Below, piece after piece: positions 24,076-33,307 of a stretch of 49,235 nt of DNA. The notes beneath the pieces are model-generated. The model had not been told where the DNA came from and did not search any database. It saw nothing but the letters and a program-made list of their open reading frames with translations. The stretch spans positions 1-49,235 of the forward strand of contig JAFVFY010000049.1 in NCBI GenBank assembly GCA_017475265.1, in the 5' to 3' direction. The stretch's first letter is position 1; each line of letters begins with the position of its first letter. A program made the translations under genes and the position numbers. This DNA comes from Prevotella sp. Its GTDB lineage: Bacteria; Bacteroidota; Bacteroidia; Bacteroidales; Bacteroidaceae.

Positions 24076-25506
24076 ATGAAAAAAGCATTTCTTCTTTTAG
24101 CACTCGCCTTTATGGCGACAGTATCTTATTCGCAGGAGGAGCAGGACAGCCTCCAAAAGGTTGATGGTTTCTACTGGCAGTATGATGATGCCGCCAGGAC
24201 GGCCACCGTTGTCAGCAGCACCCGCTGGCACAAGCATGGCGACGAGGATGCCTATGGCAATTGTCATTGCTACCATGGCGACATCGTCATCCCTGAGAAG
24301 GCTCCCAACGGCTACACCGTGACGGGTGTCGGTGACCAAGCTTTCAATTGTTGCGACGGCCTTACCTCCGTCAAGCTGCCCGCCACGCTGAAGACCATCG
24401 GCGAACTGGCCTTCCAGCTGTGCACCAAACTTAAGGAAATCAGTATTCCCGCCTCTATGGAGCGGATGGACTATGATGCCTTCGGGGCATCTTCCCTGGA
24501 GCGGTTCATCATCGAGGACAGCGATGCCCCCATCGTCATAGGCTCCGCTGCCGTCTATGGCTCATTCTTCTTGGGCTTGCCCGTGCGCTATGCTTACGTT
24601 GGGCGCAATTTCATTGTCAATAATCCCAGTGCCGAAGAGACTGGCGGACCGAAGGGACTGTTCTATTCGTGTGAAGAACTGGAGGAGGTGGTCTTTGGCA
24701 GCAACGTCACCTTGCTCCACGAAGGTGACTGCAGCTACTGTCGCAAGCTGAAGAAAGTAACGATAGGGGCTGGTGTTACGACCATCCCCGACTACTGCTT
24801 CGACACTTGCCCGCTGCTCGAAACGGCCGACATACCGTATGGACTGGTCTCCATCGGTAAATATGCCTTCTCCGACAGTCCGAAGGTGAATTTCCTCAGC
24901 CAGCACTATAAGAAGCTGAAGAGCATCGGCCAGGGAGCCTTCATGAACACGGAGGCTACGAGCGTCACCATTCCAGCCAGCGTGGAGTGGGTTGGCGACT
25001 GTGCCTTTGGCTTCGACAGCAAGCTGAAGGAGATTCGCTCCTACGCCGCCGTTCCTCCCACTTGCGAGACCTGGGCAGGCCCTGTCAGCGACGAGATGTA
25101 CAAGACGTGCCGGCTCTACGTGCCCAAGGGCAGTGAGGCCGCCTATAAGGCTGCGGAGGGATGGAAGCAGTTCTTTAGCACCAGTGAGACGGGCGAGGGA
25201 AAATGTGCCACACCCACCGTGTCGATAGAGAAAGGGGAACTGGTGTTCGCCTGCGATACGAAGGATGTGGAGTTCCACTATTCGTTCACCTACCCGCAGA
25301 ACCAGGAGGGCACGGGCGACCGCGTGGAGTTGCCACAGACGGTCAAGCTCAGTGTCTATGCCTCGTGCAAAGGAAAGGAAGACAGTGACGTGGCCGTCTA
25401 TGAGCTGTCCCTGGCCAGTGGAGGTATCTATGGCGACGTGAACAATGACGGTATTGTCGATGTTGCCGACATCTCCAGAATCATCCTCATCATGGCTGGG
25501 TTTTAG
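24076..25506 (+). CDS. Secreted BspA-like leucine-rich-repeat protein with a dockerin-like end
   Basis: A 476-residue protein with a signal peptide (MKKAFLLLALAFMATVSYS). The middle (about residues 70-330) is a run of LRR_5/BspA repeats, for example LTSVKLPATLKTIGELAFQL and TSVTIPASVEWVGDCAFGF. Such repeats in Bacteroidetes mediate adhesion. The last ~25 residues are GDVNNDGIVDVADISRIILI, one calcium-binding half of a type I dockerin, and the gene stops there. It may be a truncated dockerin or a reused calcium-binding end. It has its own promoter and ends 18 bp from the converging reductase gene. Confidence 0.88.
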   Translation: MKKAFLLLALAFMATVSYSQEEQDSLQKVDGFYWQYDDAARTATVVSSTRWHKHGDEDAYGNCHCYHGDIVIPEKAPNGYTVTGVGDQAFNCCDGLTSVKLPATLKTIGELAFQLCTKLKEISIPASMERMDYDAFGASSLERFIIEDSDAPIVIGSAAVYGSFFLGLPVRYAYVGRNFIVNNPSAEETGGPKGLFYSCEELEEVVFGSNVTLLHEGDCSYCRKLKKVTIGAGVTTIPDYCFDTCPLLETADIPYGLVSIGKYAFSDSPKVNFLSQHYKKLKSIGQGAFMNTEATSVTIPASVEWVGDCAFGFDSKLKEIRSYAAVPPTCETWAGPVSDEMYKTCRLYVPKGSEAAYKAAEGWKQFFSTSETGEGKCATPTVSIEKGELVFACDTKDVEFHYSFTYPQNQEGTGDRVELPQTVKLSVYASCKGKEDSDVAVYELSLASGGIYGDVNNDGIVDVADISRIILIMAGF

Positions 25507-25523
25507 GATCTTTCCTAAAGGCA

Positions 25524-26909
25524 TCAGAACGTCCCTTCTCTCTTCAGCTCATCAATGAGCCTGCTTATCTTCTCCAGTTCCTGCGGAATCTTGATTTTCT
25601 GCGGGCAATGGGATACACACTTACCACACTGTATGCAGTGGTCGGGCTGACGCTCGCGTTCGATGATGCGGTCCAGGCCGATGAGAAACTGACGGCGGTT
25701 GCGGCGGTAGGTCTCGCGGTCGCTGCCCTCGCTGTCGATGGGGTTGGGCAGACGGCCCTCTATCTTACATTTATTATAATGTACGAAGGCGGCGGGGATG
25801 TCGATGCCGTAGGGACAGGGCATACAGTAGTTGCAGTTGTTGCAGGGGATGGTATCTTCCTCCATCATCTGGTGGGCAATGTCGTGGTCTAGGAAGTGAC
25901 ACTCCTCCTCCGTCAGCGGCACCAGCGGGCAGTAGCTTACGAGATTATCCTTCAGGTGCTCCATGTAGGTCATGCCGCTGAGCACGGTGAGCACTCCCTC
26001 GGGCGTGCCAGCATAGCGGAAGGCCCATGAGGCGAGACTCTTTTGCGGGGCGCGCTGCTTCAACTCGCTCACCACGTACTCCGGCACCTTGGCCAGTCGG
26101 CCACCCAGCAGCGGCTCCATGATGACGGCAGGGATGTTTCGTTTCTGTAGTTCTGCATAGAGATAGGAGGCATCGGTGTTACCGCCCTTGCTGATTTCGT
26201 CGGCGTAGTTCCAGTCCAGCCAGTTCAGTTCTACCTGCACGAAGTCCCACTTGTACTTCTCGTGCTCGGAGAGCAGATAGTCGAACACTTCGATGTCGCC
26301 GTGGTAGGAGAAGCCGAGGTTGCGGATGCGCCCAGCTTCGCGTTCCTCTAGGAGGAAGTCGAGTATGCCATTGTCCAAGTAACGCTGGTGCAGGTTCTCC
26401 AAGCCGCCGCCACCGACGGCGTGGAGCAGGTAATAGTCGATGTAGTCAACCTGCAGCTCCTTGAACGAGTTATGGTACATCTGCAAGGAACCTTTACGCG
26501 AGTTGTCGCCAAAGTTGGAGAGCTTCGTGGCAACGAAGAAGCTCTCGCGGGGGTGGCGCTTCAGGGCGATGCCGGTACAACGCTCGGAGAGACCACGACA
26601 ATAGGCGGGCGAAGTATCGAAATAGTTCAGGCCGTGCTCCATGGCGTAGTCCACCTGGCGGTTAATCATGTCCTGGTCGTAGTCCTCGCTGTTGTCTTTT
26701 TGCGGCAGACGCATCATGCCGTAGCCAAGCAGCGACACCTTCTCACCCGTCTTGGGGTTCGTGCGATAGGTCATCTGGCCAACGGGCGGCTCAGTGGCGA
26801 GGTTGTCATCACTCTGTGTATTTGTCTTTCCGGCGCAGGCGGCAAGGACTGCGGCAGAGCCAGCTCCCATGAATTTGAGGAAGGAGCGGCGGGTTATATT
26901 TTTATTCAT
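25524..26909 (-). CDS. Tat-exported aldo/keto reductase with [4Fe-4S] clusters
   Basis: About 461 residues from Met 26909. The N-terminus is a Tat signal, RRSFLKFMGAGSAAVLAACA, with twin arginines and a Cys that could also be lipidated. The reductase fold has GYGMMRLPQ, NYFDTSPAYCRG (Asp and Tyr), VATKLS (Lys) and YYLLHAVGG (His). A ferredoxin-like tail carries CNNCNYCMPCPYGI and CIQCGKCVSHCPQ, two [4Fe-4S] sites. The longer frame from 26957 overlaps the upstream gene, so the internal Met just before the Tat motif is preferred. It follows the polyferredoxin by 25 bp and probably receives electrons from it. The substrate is unknown. Confidence 0.92.
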   Translation of the reverse strand: MNKNITRRSFLKFMGAGSAAVLAACAGKTNTQSDDNLATEPPVGQMTYRTNPKTGEKVSLLGYGMMRLPQKDNSEDYDQDMINRQVDYAMEHGLNYFDTSPAYCRGLSERCTGIALKRHPRESFFVATKLSNFGDNSRKGSLQMYHNSFKELQVDYIDYYLLHAVGGGGLENLHQRYLDNGILDFLLEEREAGRIRNLGFSYHGDIEVFDYLLSEHEKYKWDFVQVELNWLDWNYADEISKGGNTDASYLYAELQKRNIPAVIMEPLLGGRLAKVPEYVVSELKQRAPQKSLASWAFRYAGTPEGVLTVLSGMTYMEHLKDNLVSYCPLVPLTEEECHFLDHDIAHQMMEEDTIPCNNCNYCMPCPYGIDIPAAFVHYNKCKIEGRLPNPIDSEGSDRETYRRNRRQFLIGLDRIIERERQPDHCIQCGKCVSHCPQKIKIPQELEKISRLIDELKREGTF

Positions 26910-26934
26910 AGGGATTTGCTTTTGGGGATATGGT

Positions 26935-28437
26935 TTAGATTGAGCGGTGTACTTCATGGCCTTCTACATGGATGGCCGAGATGGGACGTACGGGACAGAG
27001 ATACTCACAAGCACCACAGCCGATGCAGGCCTCTTCGTTGACGGCAGGCACGGAGGGTGAGAGGTCGTCGTCGGGGTCAGTGGGCACCATCTCAATGGCC
27101 TGTGCCGGGCAGTGGCGGGCGCAGTTTCCGCACTCAGACTCGCCAAGGGCGGAGATGCAGTGGTCGGGCGACACCACGGCGTGACCTGTCTGTATGCTCG
27201 ACTTCTCCACCTCGTCGAGTGGTTGTATCGCTCCTGATGGGCATACGTCGCTACAGCGCGTACACTCCGGACGGCAGTAGCCATAGTCGAACTCCATAAC
27301 GGGCTGCATCAAGTGCAGCAGGTCGGTGCTGGGGCGCAGCACGTGGTTCGGGCATACCGACATGCATAGCTGACAGCCCGTACAGCGCGTCTGTAGGTTC
27401 TTCAGCGACTGAGCACCTGGCGGTACTACTGGGGTCTGGCGCTCTGGTGCCTTCTTGTCCACCAGCTCGGCAAGGCCGCCATCTACCTTCTTCTTCTCCT
27501 GGGCCAAGGCAGCCGTGGTAGCAAGTGCAGTGGCGAGAAGGAAGGAGCGCTTAGTGGTGTCTAGTGGCTGGTCTTCAGATGTTCCAGAATTCTCAGAGAC
27601 CCCATTAGCCTTATTATGCAATCGCTGATTGTCGTATCTCAGCGCCCCAAACTTACAGCTCTCAATACAGTCGCCACATACCACGCAACGGGTGTAATCG
27701 ACCTTGTGGTTCTTGAAGTCTATGCACGATGCCTTGCAATTCTTCGTGCAGAGCGAGCAGTTCTTGCACTTGTCGGCATCAAAGCGTATCCTCATCCACG
27801 AGAAACGGGCAAAGAAGCTCAGCAGGTAGCCCACAGGGCAGATGGTGTTGCAGTAGGTGCGCCCGTTGCGCCAGGCGAGTACTGCCAGCACCACCAGTGT
27901 CACTGCGGCGATGCCCAGTCTGGGCAAGGTGCGCAGCAATACATCGGTGTGGTAGAAGGCATAGCTGTCGTAGCGTTCAGCAATGGTAGCCAGCACGTTG
28001 TTCCCTGCGATATAAATGGGCTGGAGCAGGTTTACGATGATGCGCCCAAAGGCTGAATAGGGAGCCAGCAGTTGCGCGAGGTTCCCAAAGCCTATCAGCA
28101 AGGAAATCACTGTCAGGACGAAGAAGATCCCCCACAGTACGTTCTTGGCTTTGGAGTACGTGTAGCGGTTCTTCTTTGCTTTCTTTCCCATCCATCCGAA
28201 GAGATCCTGCATCACGCCCAATGGGCAGATGACGGAACAGTAGATGCGCCCGAAAATGAGCGTCAGCACCACGAGTGCCACGATGACAATGGCGTTGAGT
28301 GCCAGCACTGCCTCTAATGCCTGCACTTTCGCCATCCAGCCCAGCCACGCATGAAGCGTCCCCGTGAAGTCGAGGAACAGCAGCGTCAGTCCTATGAAGA
28401 ACACCGCTGCGAGAATGATTCTGATTTTCCTTAGCAT
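26935..28437 (-). CDS. NapH/CcoG-like membrane polyferredoxin
   Basis: A 500-residue membrane protein. The first ~220 residues are NapH-like: several helices plus two cysteine motifs, YCSVICPLGVMQD and YCNTICPVGYLL. The rest holds a series of ferredoxin motifs: CKNCSLCTKNC, CVVCGDCIESC, CTGCQLCMSVC, CTRCSDVC, ECGNCARHC and CIGCGACEYLC, enough for several [4Fe-4S] clusters. Between them is a TKRSFLLATALATTAALA stretch that resembles an internal Tat-like or membrane segment. It should pass electrons from the quinone side to an outer partner, most likely the adjacent Fe-S aldo/keto reductase. It has its own promoter. Confidence 0.9.
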   Translation of the reverse strand: MLRKIRIILAAVFFIGLTLLFLDFTGTLHAWLGWMAKVQALEAVLALNAIVIVALVVLTLIFGRIYCSVICPLGVMQDLFGWMGKKAKKNRYTYSKAKNVLWGIFFVLTVISLLIGFGNLAQLLAPYSAFGRIIVNLLQPIYIAGNNVLATIAERYDSYAFYHTDVLLRTLPRLGIAAVTLVVLAVLAWRNGRTYCNTICPVGYLLSFFARFSWMRIRFDADKCKNCSLCTKNCKASCIDFKNHKVDYTRCVVCGDCIESCKFGALRYDNQRLHNKANGVSENSGTSEDQPLDTTKRSFLLATALATTAALAQEKKKVDGGLAELVDKKAPERQTPVVPPGAQSLKNLQTRCTGCQLCMSVCPNHVLRPSTDLLHLMQPVMEFDYGYCRPECTRCSDVCPSGAIQPLDEVEKSSIQTGHAVVSPDHCISALGESECGNCARHCPAQAIEMVPTDPDDDLSPSVPAVNEEACIGCGACEYLCPVRPISAIHVEGHEVHRSI

Positions 28438-28511
28438 CTTGATTACAGTTTACGTTTAGTTATTTGTGTTATTATTATTCATCGTTTCTCGTTAAACGTG
28501 CTTATTGGCGG

Positions 28512-28542
28512 CAAAGATAAGAAATAATTCTGAAACGACAAA
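28512..28542 (-). promoter_or_regulatory. Promoter of the polyferredoxin-reductase operon
   Basis: On the minus strand TTTG (28542-28539) and TATCTTTG (28519-28512) are 19 bp apart, 75 bp before the polyferredoxin start. Confidence 0.7.
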
Positions 28543-28581
28543 ATAAAACGGTGGTTTTTTCCGCAAATGCTAAAACAACAC

Positions 28582-28603
28582 CAGGCATCCTGCCGGATGC
28601 CTG
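28582..28603 (-). terminator. Terminator of the tRNA-Lys gene
   Basis: A 9-bp stem (CAGGCATCC with GGATGCCTG) around a 4-base loop, about 16 bp after the tRNA end. On the minus strand it is followed by GTGTTGTTTT, a modest T-tract. Confidence 0.6.
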
Positions 28604-28618
28604 TGACTATTTTTTGTG

Positions 28619-28691
28619 TGACCCGCTTGGGGTTCGAACCCAAGACCCCATCCTTAAAAGGGATGTGCTCTACCTACTGAGCTAGCGGGTC
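28619..28691 (-). tRNA. tRNA-Lys (anticodon UUU)
   Basis: The minus strand folds into a full cloverleaf of 73 nt: acceptor GACCCGC/GCGGGTC plus discriminator A, D-arm GCTCAGTAGGTAGAGC, anticodon arm CATCC-CTTTTAA-GGATG with UUU, and T-arm with GGTTCGAACC. CCA is not encoded. It has a perfect promoter and a terminator. Confidence 0.96.
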
Positions 28692-28717
28692 TACCGTGTT
28701 TTGCTTAAAAGCGGGTG

Positions 28718-28749
28718 CAAAGGTACAATGTTTTTTTGATATGGCCAAA
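28718..28749 (-). promoter_or_regulatory. Promoter of tRNA-Lys
   Basis: TTTG (28749-28746) and TACCTTTG (28725-28718) on the minus strand, spacing 20 bp. The -33 box overlaps the start of the intergenic region just after the AI-2E gene stop. Confidence 0.8.
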
Positions 28750-28750
28750 T

Positions 28751-29851
28751 TTATTCAGAGGAATTTTCCGCTTCAAGCAATATTTCTTCATTTTCGCGGG
28801 TGATATACCGCTGATAATAGGCTATGAGGAGGGTAGTGAGGGGCAGGGCGATGATGAGTCCGATGAATCCGAGGAGTGCTCCCCACACTGAAAGTGAGAG
28901 CAGCAGGATGGCAGGGTTGAGGCCCATGGCCTTGCCCATGATCTTCGGTGTGACGAACATATCGATGATGACCTGCACGATGGCAAAGACGGCGACGGCC
29001 GAGGCGAAGATGATCCAGAAGTTCTGCCCCGTATCGGCAGCCTTGAGCAGGGCCAGCATGGCCGTGGGGATGAGTGCGAAGGTGTGGAGATAGGGCACGA
29101 GGTCGAGGATTCCGATGAGTATGCCGAGGCCGATGGCCATGGGGAAGTCGATGATGGTGAAGCCTATGCAGAAGAGGATGCCCATGGTGAGCGCCACGAG
29201 CGACTGTCCACGGATGTAGTTGCTCAGCTCGCGCTCGGCGTCGGTGGCCAGGGCCTGCCAGAAGGGACGGCGCTTGGGCGGGAAGATCTTCAGCCAGCTG
29301 TCGGTGAGGTACTCGTAGTCGAGCAGGATGAAGAACATATATAATAATGTAATAAGCGATGCCGCAATGCTGACGATGACGCTTGCCGTCTGTCCGAGCA
29401 TGTTGTACATGCGCGGCAGCAGTTCTTTCACGCTGCGGTTGAACTCTTCGCTGCGGATGTATTTATGTAAATCCTCGCTGTGGTTCTGAGACCATTCGCG
29501 TATGGCATCAGGGATGCTGGTGATATGGGCCGACTGATGTATGTAAGTGGTGACAAGGTCACTTAGTTTCTGGAACTGCTCAATCATGGGCGGGATGATG
29601 AGCCACACCACAAGGCTCACGACGGAGAATACGACAATCATGGTCAAGAGGATGCTGAGCACGCGGCCGGGGACGTGCAGACGATACTGCACAAAGCGTA
29701 CCATGGGGTAGAGCAGATAGGCCAGGAGCCACGCCACGGCAAAGGGAAGCAGCACGCTGCTAAGATAGTTGATGAGCCAGACGATGAAGAGAATGAGTAG
29801 TCCCGTGCCGAGCATCCGCACGAAGCGGTCGAAGGTGATAACCTCTTTCAT
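28751..29851 (-). CDS. AI-2E/PerM-family transporter
   Basis: A 366-residue membrane protein with about eight helices. Family signs are LLPFAVAWLLAYLLYPMVRF, LIIPPMIEQFQKL, FFILLDYEY, and FVTPKIMGKAMGLNPAILLL followed by WGALLGFIGLIIALPLTTLL. The family includes the AI-2 exporter TqsA and ion transporters; the substrate here is unknown. It lies 15 bp after tdk and is probably the last gene of an ftsK-tdk-transporter operon. Confidence 0.92.
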   Translation of the reverse strand: MKEVITFDRFVRMLGTGLLILFIVWLINYLSSVLLPFAVAWLLAYLLYPMVRFVQYRLHVPGRVLSILLTMIVVFSVVSLVVWLIIPPMIEQFQKLSDLVTTYIHQSAHITSIPDAIREWSQNHSEDLHKYIRSEEFNRSVKELLPRMYNMLGQTASVIVSIAASLITLLYMFFILLDYEYLTDSWLKIFPPKRRPFWQALATDAERELSNYIRGQSLVALTMGILFCIGFTIIDFPMAIGLGILIGILDLVPYLHTFALIPTAMLALLKAADTGQNFWIIFASAVAVFAIVQVIIDMFVTPKIMGKAMGLNPAILLLSLSVWGALLGFIGLIIALPLTTLLIAYYQRYITRENEEILLEAENSSE

Positions 29852-29866
29852 TTACTATTTGACTAT

Positions 29867-30448
29867 TTACGATTTACTATTATCCTGCAAAGATTTCTGG
29901 TAGCAGTCGCGGCAAAGGGGTTCATACTCCTGGGTCTCGCCAAGGAGCACACGGCGCTCGCTGTCCACCTTACGGTGGCTGACGTAGGCCAGTGAACCAC
30001 AGCGGACGCAGATGGCATGCACCTTGGTCACCTCGTCGGCGATGGCACAAAGGGCTGGCATGGGGCCGAAGGGCTGGCCGCGGAAGTCCATGTCCAGCCC
30101 GGCAACAATGACGCGCACGCCACGGTTGGCCAGCTGGTTGCAGACATCGACAATGCCCTCGTCGAAGAACTGTGCCTCGTCGATGCCTACCACGTCGATG
30201 TCGCTGGCCAGCAAGAGGATGCTGGCCGAGGAGTCGATGGGCGTACTCTGTATGTGCTTCTGGTCGTGGCTGACAACATCCTCCTCCGAGTAGCGCACGT
30301 CGATGGAGGGTTTGAAGATTTCCACACGCTGGCGGGCAAACTGGGCGCGGCGCATGCGGCGGATAAGCTCTTCGGTCTTGCCGGAGAACATAGAGCCGCA
30401 GACCACTTCTATGCGGCCGGGGCGGTGGACTTCTAGTTCATAGTGCAT
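29867..30448 (-). CDS. tdk: Thymidine kinase
   Basis: A 193-residue type II thymidine kinase that phosphorylates thymidine for salvage. It has Walker [16 protein letters not shown], the lasso-type DEAQFFDEG, the nucleoside-binding [17 protein letters not shown] and a zinc site formed by CVRCGSLAY and CRDC. The start codon lies inside a 14-bp tandem repeat, so the N-terminus (MHYELEV) is set by repeat DNA, but the conserved core begins only at residue 13. Spacing to ftsK upstream is 23 bp. Confidence 0.95.
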   Translation of the reverse strand: MHYELEVHRPGRIEVVCGSMFSGKTEELIRRMRRAQFARQRVEIFKPSIDVRYSEEDVVSHDQKHIQSTPIDSSASILLLASDIDVVGIDEAQFFDEGIVDVCNQLANRGVRVIVAGLDMDFRGQPFGPMPALCAIADEVTKVHAICVRCGSLAYVSHRKVDSERRVLLGETQEYEPLCRDCYQKSLQDNSKS

Positions 30449-30473
30449 AGTTCATAGTGCATAGTTCATAGTT
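30434..30473. repeat. 14-bp tandem repeat across the tdk start
   Basis: Nearly three copies of ATAGTTCATAGTGC (plus strand) fill the gap between ftsK and tdk and include the tdk start codon. Because 14 is not a multiple of 3, ATGs in neighbouring units are in different frames. Confidence 0.8.
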
Positions 30474-32934
30474 ATCTTAGTGAAGCGATGAGCTGCTCCA
30501 GGCTCAGCTCATCCTGAATGAGTACTTCGCGGGGCTTCGAGCCGTGGGCCTGACCTACCACCCCAGCCTTCTCTAGCTGGTCCATGAGGCGGCCGGCGCG
30601 ATTATAGCCAATGGAGAACTTTCGCTGAATGAGGCTAGTACTGCCCTGCTGCGAAGAGACAACAAGGCGGGCGGCATCGTCGAACATCGGGTCGAGGTGA
30701 CTCAGGTCGGCATCGTTACTGCCGCCATCAGCAGCATCGCCCTCCACGATAGGCTCGGGCAACTCGAAAGGCTCCACGTAGCCCTGTTGTTCGGCGATGA
30801 ACTTGTTGATGTCGACTACTTCGGGCGTATCGACGAAGGCGCACTGCACACGGATGGGGTCGTTACCCTGCAGATAGAGCATGTCACCGCGGCCAATGAG
30901 CTGTTGTGCGCCCATGCGGTCGAGGATGGTCTTCGAGTCAATACCCTGGCTCACCTTGAAAGCAATACGTGCCGGGAAGTTGGCCTTGATGGTACCCGTG
31001 ATGATGTTCGTGGTGGGTCGCTGCGTTGCGATGACCATGTGTATGCCTACGGCACGGGCTTTCTGGGCGATGCGTGCAATGGGTAGCTCTATCTCCTTGC
31101 CGGCGGTCATGATGAGGTCGCCATACTCGTCGATGACAACAACGATGTAGGGCATGAACTTATGACCCTTTTCGGGGTTCAGCTGACGGGCAATGAACTT
31201 GCGGTTATAGTCTTTGATGTTTCGCTCGCCGGCCTCCTTGAGCAGTTCGTAACGCGAATCCATCTCCACGCAGAGACTCTGCAGGGTGCGGATGACTTTC
31301 GATGTGTCGGTAATGATGGGGTCGTCGAACTGTTCAGGCAGCGAGGCAAGGAAGTGCTTATCGATGGTTCGGTAGATGCTGAACTCCACCATCTTCGGGT
31401 CTACGAGGACGATTTTCAGCTCTGCGGGGTGCTTCTTATATAATAAAGATGTAAGGATGGCGTTCAGTCCAACGGACTTTCCCTGACCCGTAGCACCGGC
31501 AACGAGCAGGTGGGGAGCTTTGGCGAGGTCGAACATGAATACCTCGTTGGTGATGGTCTTACCCATGGCGCAGGGCAGGTCCATCGTCGTCTCCTGGAAC
31601 TTCTTCGAGTTCAGGACACTCTGCATCGACACGATGTTCTTCTTCTCGTTAGGCACCTCAATACCGATGGTACCCTTGCCGGGAATCGGGGCAATGATAC
31701 GGATGCCGAGGGCCTTCAGCGAAAGGGCGATGTCATCCTCCAGGTTACGGATTTTCGAGATACGTACACCCTGTGCCGGTGTAATTTCATAAAGCGTGAT
31801 GGTGGGGCCTACGGTGGCCTTGATGCTGTTAATCTCAATGCCAAAGTTGCGAAGCACCTCCACGATGCGGTTCTTGTTCTTCGTCTGCTCCTCCATGTCG
31901 ATGTAGGGCTTTCCGTCGTCCTCGTAGACCTTCAGCAGGTCGAGGGTGGGATACTTGTAAAGCTCCAGGTCGCGCTTGGGGTCGTAAGGTTCCAGCATCT
32001 TCTCGCCCACAGGAACGAGGTCTTGGCCATCGGCCTTCTCTTCCTCCTTGCCTACCTCGACGGTCAGCTCGCTGTCCTGGGGATTACGGGACGGCTGGGG
32101 CTTAGAGGTCTCATTTGATTTAGGGGACTCCTTGGGATTGTGGTCGAAGTCGATGGTCTCGGTTTCGGGGTTGTCGAAAACGAGGTCTTCGTCCTGTGGC
32201 TGTATCTGCTTCTCATAGGAGTCCTCCTCCGACGGTTCCTCGTTGGGGTCGGTGACGACGAATTTCACCTTCTTCAAGAATCCCATGGGGTTAAAGAGGT
32301 TTCTCAAGAAGAGCACGGTCTCTCCGCTGAGGTACATCAGGAAAAGTATGGCCACGATAACAAGCAAGGCGAAAAGTCCTGGTGAACCTATCAGTCCAAC
32401 GATGCGATGGCCCACGTAGAGTCCGTGGTCACCACCAGGACAGAAATGCAGTGCCGACGTGAACGGCGTGACAAACCATGCCAATGCCAGCGACAACCAG
32501 ATGACGATGAGCGAGACGCACATGAACCACTTCAACAGTGATGGCTTATAGGCCTTCATCAGTGCCAGCGAAATGACGAAAAGCAGAAGCGGAATGCCGA
32601 AAGCCGCGAGGCCAAAGCATCGTTTCATGAGGAAGTAAGAGGTGTAGGCCCCCAGGCTTCCTATCGCGTTCTGGAACTTTCCGTCCTCGTTGGCCAGCTC
32701 ACCTTCACGGAGATTCTCTATGATACTCTGGTCGGCAGTGCCCGTGGTGAGGTAGGACACGAAAGCCCATGCCATGCACACCGAAACGGCGAACAGCGTC
32801 ATGCCGATGAAGAAATGAAGCCGCTCGTTCATGAATATGTCTGCCACGCGACGCAAGCCCAACACCTCAAGAAGTGAAGGCCGCGGCTCACTATGACGCG
32901 AGGCAGCAGACTTCTTTTTCCTATTCTTAGCCAT
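30472..32934 (-). CDS. ftsK: FtsK/SpoIIIE-family DNA translocase
   Basis: An 820-residue protein. Four membrane helices occupy about residues 35-210, an acidic and proline-rich linker follows (about 230-310), then the RecA-like motor with Walker A GATGQGKSVGLNAILTSLLY near residue 480 and Walker B YIVVVIDEYGDLIM. The C-terminal gamma domain reads FDDAARLVVSSQQGSTSLIQ and RKFSIGYNRAGRLMDQLE, the winged helix that reads KOPS-type DNA. It moves chromosome ends through the septum. It is the first gene of the unit with tdk and the transporter. Confidence 0.96.
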   Translation of the reverse strand: MAKNRKKKSAASRHSEPRPSLLEVLGLRRVADIFMNERLHFFIGMTLFAVSVCMAWAFVSYLTTGTADQSIIENLREGELANEDGKFQNAIGSLGAYTSYFLMKRCFGLAAFGIPLLLFVISLALMKAYKPSLLKWFMCVSLIVIWLSLALAWFVTPFTSALHFCPGGDHGLYVGHRIVGLIGSPGLFALLVIVAILFLMYLSGETVLFLRNLFNPMGFLKKVKFVVTDPNEEPSEEDSYEKQIQPQDEDLVFDNPETETIDFDHNPKESPKSNETSKPQPSRNPQDSELTVEVGKEEEKADGQDLVPVGEKMLEPYDPKRDLELYKYPTLDLLKVYEDDGKPYIDMEEQTKNKNRIVEVLRNFGIEINSIKATVGPTITLYEITPAQGVRISKIRNLEDDIALSLKALGIRIIAPIPGKGTIGIEVPNEKKNIVSMQSVLNSKKFQETTMDLPCAMGKTITNEVFMFDLAKAPHLLVAGATGQGKSVGLNAILTSLLYKKHPAELKIVLVDPKMVEFSIYRTIDKHFLASLPEQFDDPIITDTSKVIRTLQSLCVEMDSRYELLKEAGERNIKDYNRKFIARQLNPEKGHKFMPYIVVVIDEYGDLIMTAGKEIELPIARIAQKARAVGIHMVIATQRPTTNIITGTIKANFPARIAFKVSQGIDSKTILDRMGAQQLIGRGDMLYLQGNDPIRVQCAFVDTPEVVDINKFIAEQQGYVEPFELPEPIVEGDAADGGSNDADLSHLDPMFDDAARLVVSSQQGSTSLIQRKFSIGYNRAGRLMDQLEKAGVVGQAHGSKPREVLIQDELSLEQLIASLR

Positions 32935-32995
32935 TTTATCCTATGCTTCGTCTATAAAATGCGGGCTACGCCGCCCGCGTTCCCATATTGTGGTG

Positions 32996-33027
32996 CAAAA
33001 TTAAAGGAAAAAAATAAGATAAGCAAG
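32996..33027 (-). promoter_or_regulatory. Promoter of ftsK
   Basis: TAATTTTG (33003-32996) on the minus strand with CTTG (33027-33024) 20 bp upstream. The leader contains a GCGGGC/GCCCGC hairpin at 32961-32978. Confidence 0.55.
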
Positions 33028-33073
33028 AAAATCACAACTTTATTTTAAAAAAGTGCAGAAAGAATGTAAAATA

Positions 33074-33105
33074 TTTGGTCGTTACGGGAAATATCCTTAT
33101 CTTTG
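33074..33105 (+). promoter_or_regulatory. Promoter of tRNA-Leu
   Basis: TTTG (33074-33077) and TATCTTTG (33098-33105), spacing 20 bp, 16 bp before the tRNA. Confidence 0.8.
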
Positions 33106-33120
33106 CACGCGATTTTGGCA

Positions 33121-33205
33121 GCCGCGATGGTGGAATGGTAGACACGAGGGACTTAAAATCCCTTGACCAGGAATGGTTGTGCGGGTTCGAGTCCCGCTCG
33201 CGGCA
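33121..33205 (+). tRNA. tRNA-Leu (anticodon UAA)
   Basis: An 85-nt class II tRNA with acceptor GCCGCGA/TCGCGGC plus discriminator A, anticodon arm GGGA-CTTAAAA-TCCC with UAA, a long variable arm and T-arm GGTTCGAGTCC. CCA is not encoded. Confidence 0.95.
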
Positions 33206-33223
33206 CCGCTCAAGCTTTTAGGA

Positions 33224-33260
33224 AGTCCCGGACTGTCTCATGGAAAGTCCGGGACTATTT
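33224..33260 (+). terminator. Terminator of tRNA-Leu
   Basis: A perfect 11-bp stem (AGTCCCGGACT with AGTCCGGGACT) followed by ATTTACT, 18 bp after the tRNA. Confidence 0.75.
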
Positions 33261-33307
33261 ACTAAAAAAGCGCTGGTCCTTAAATTACAACGACTAAATA
33301 GTTTCCA

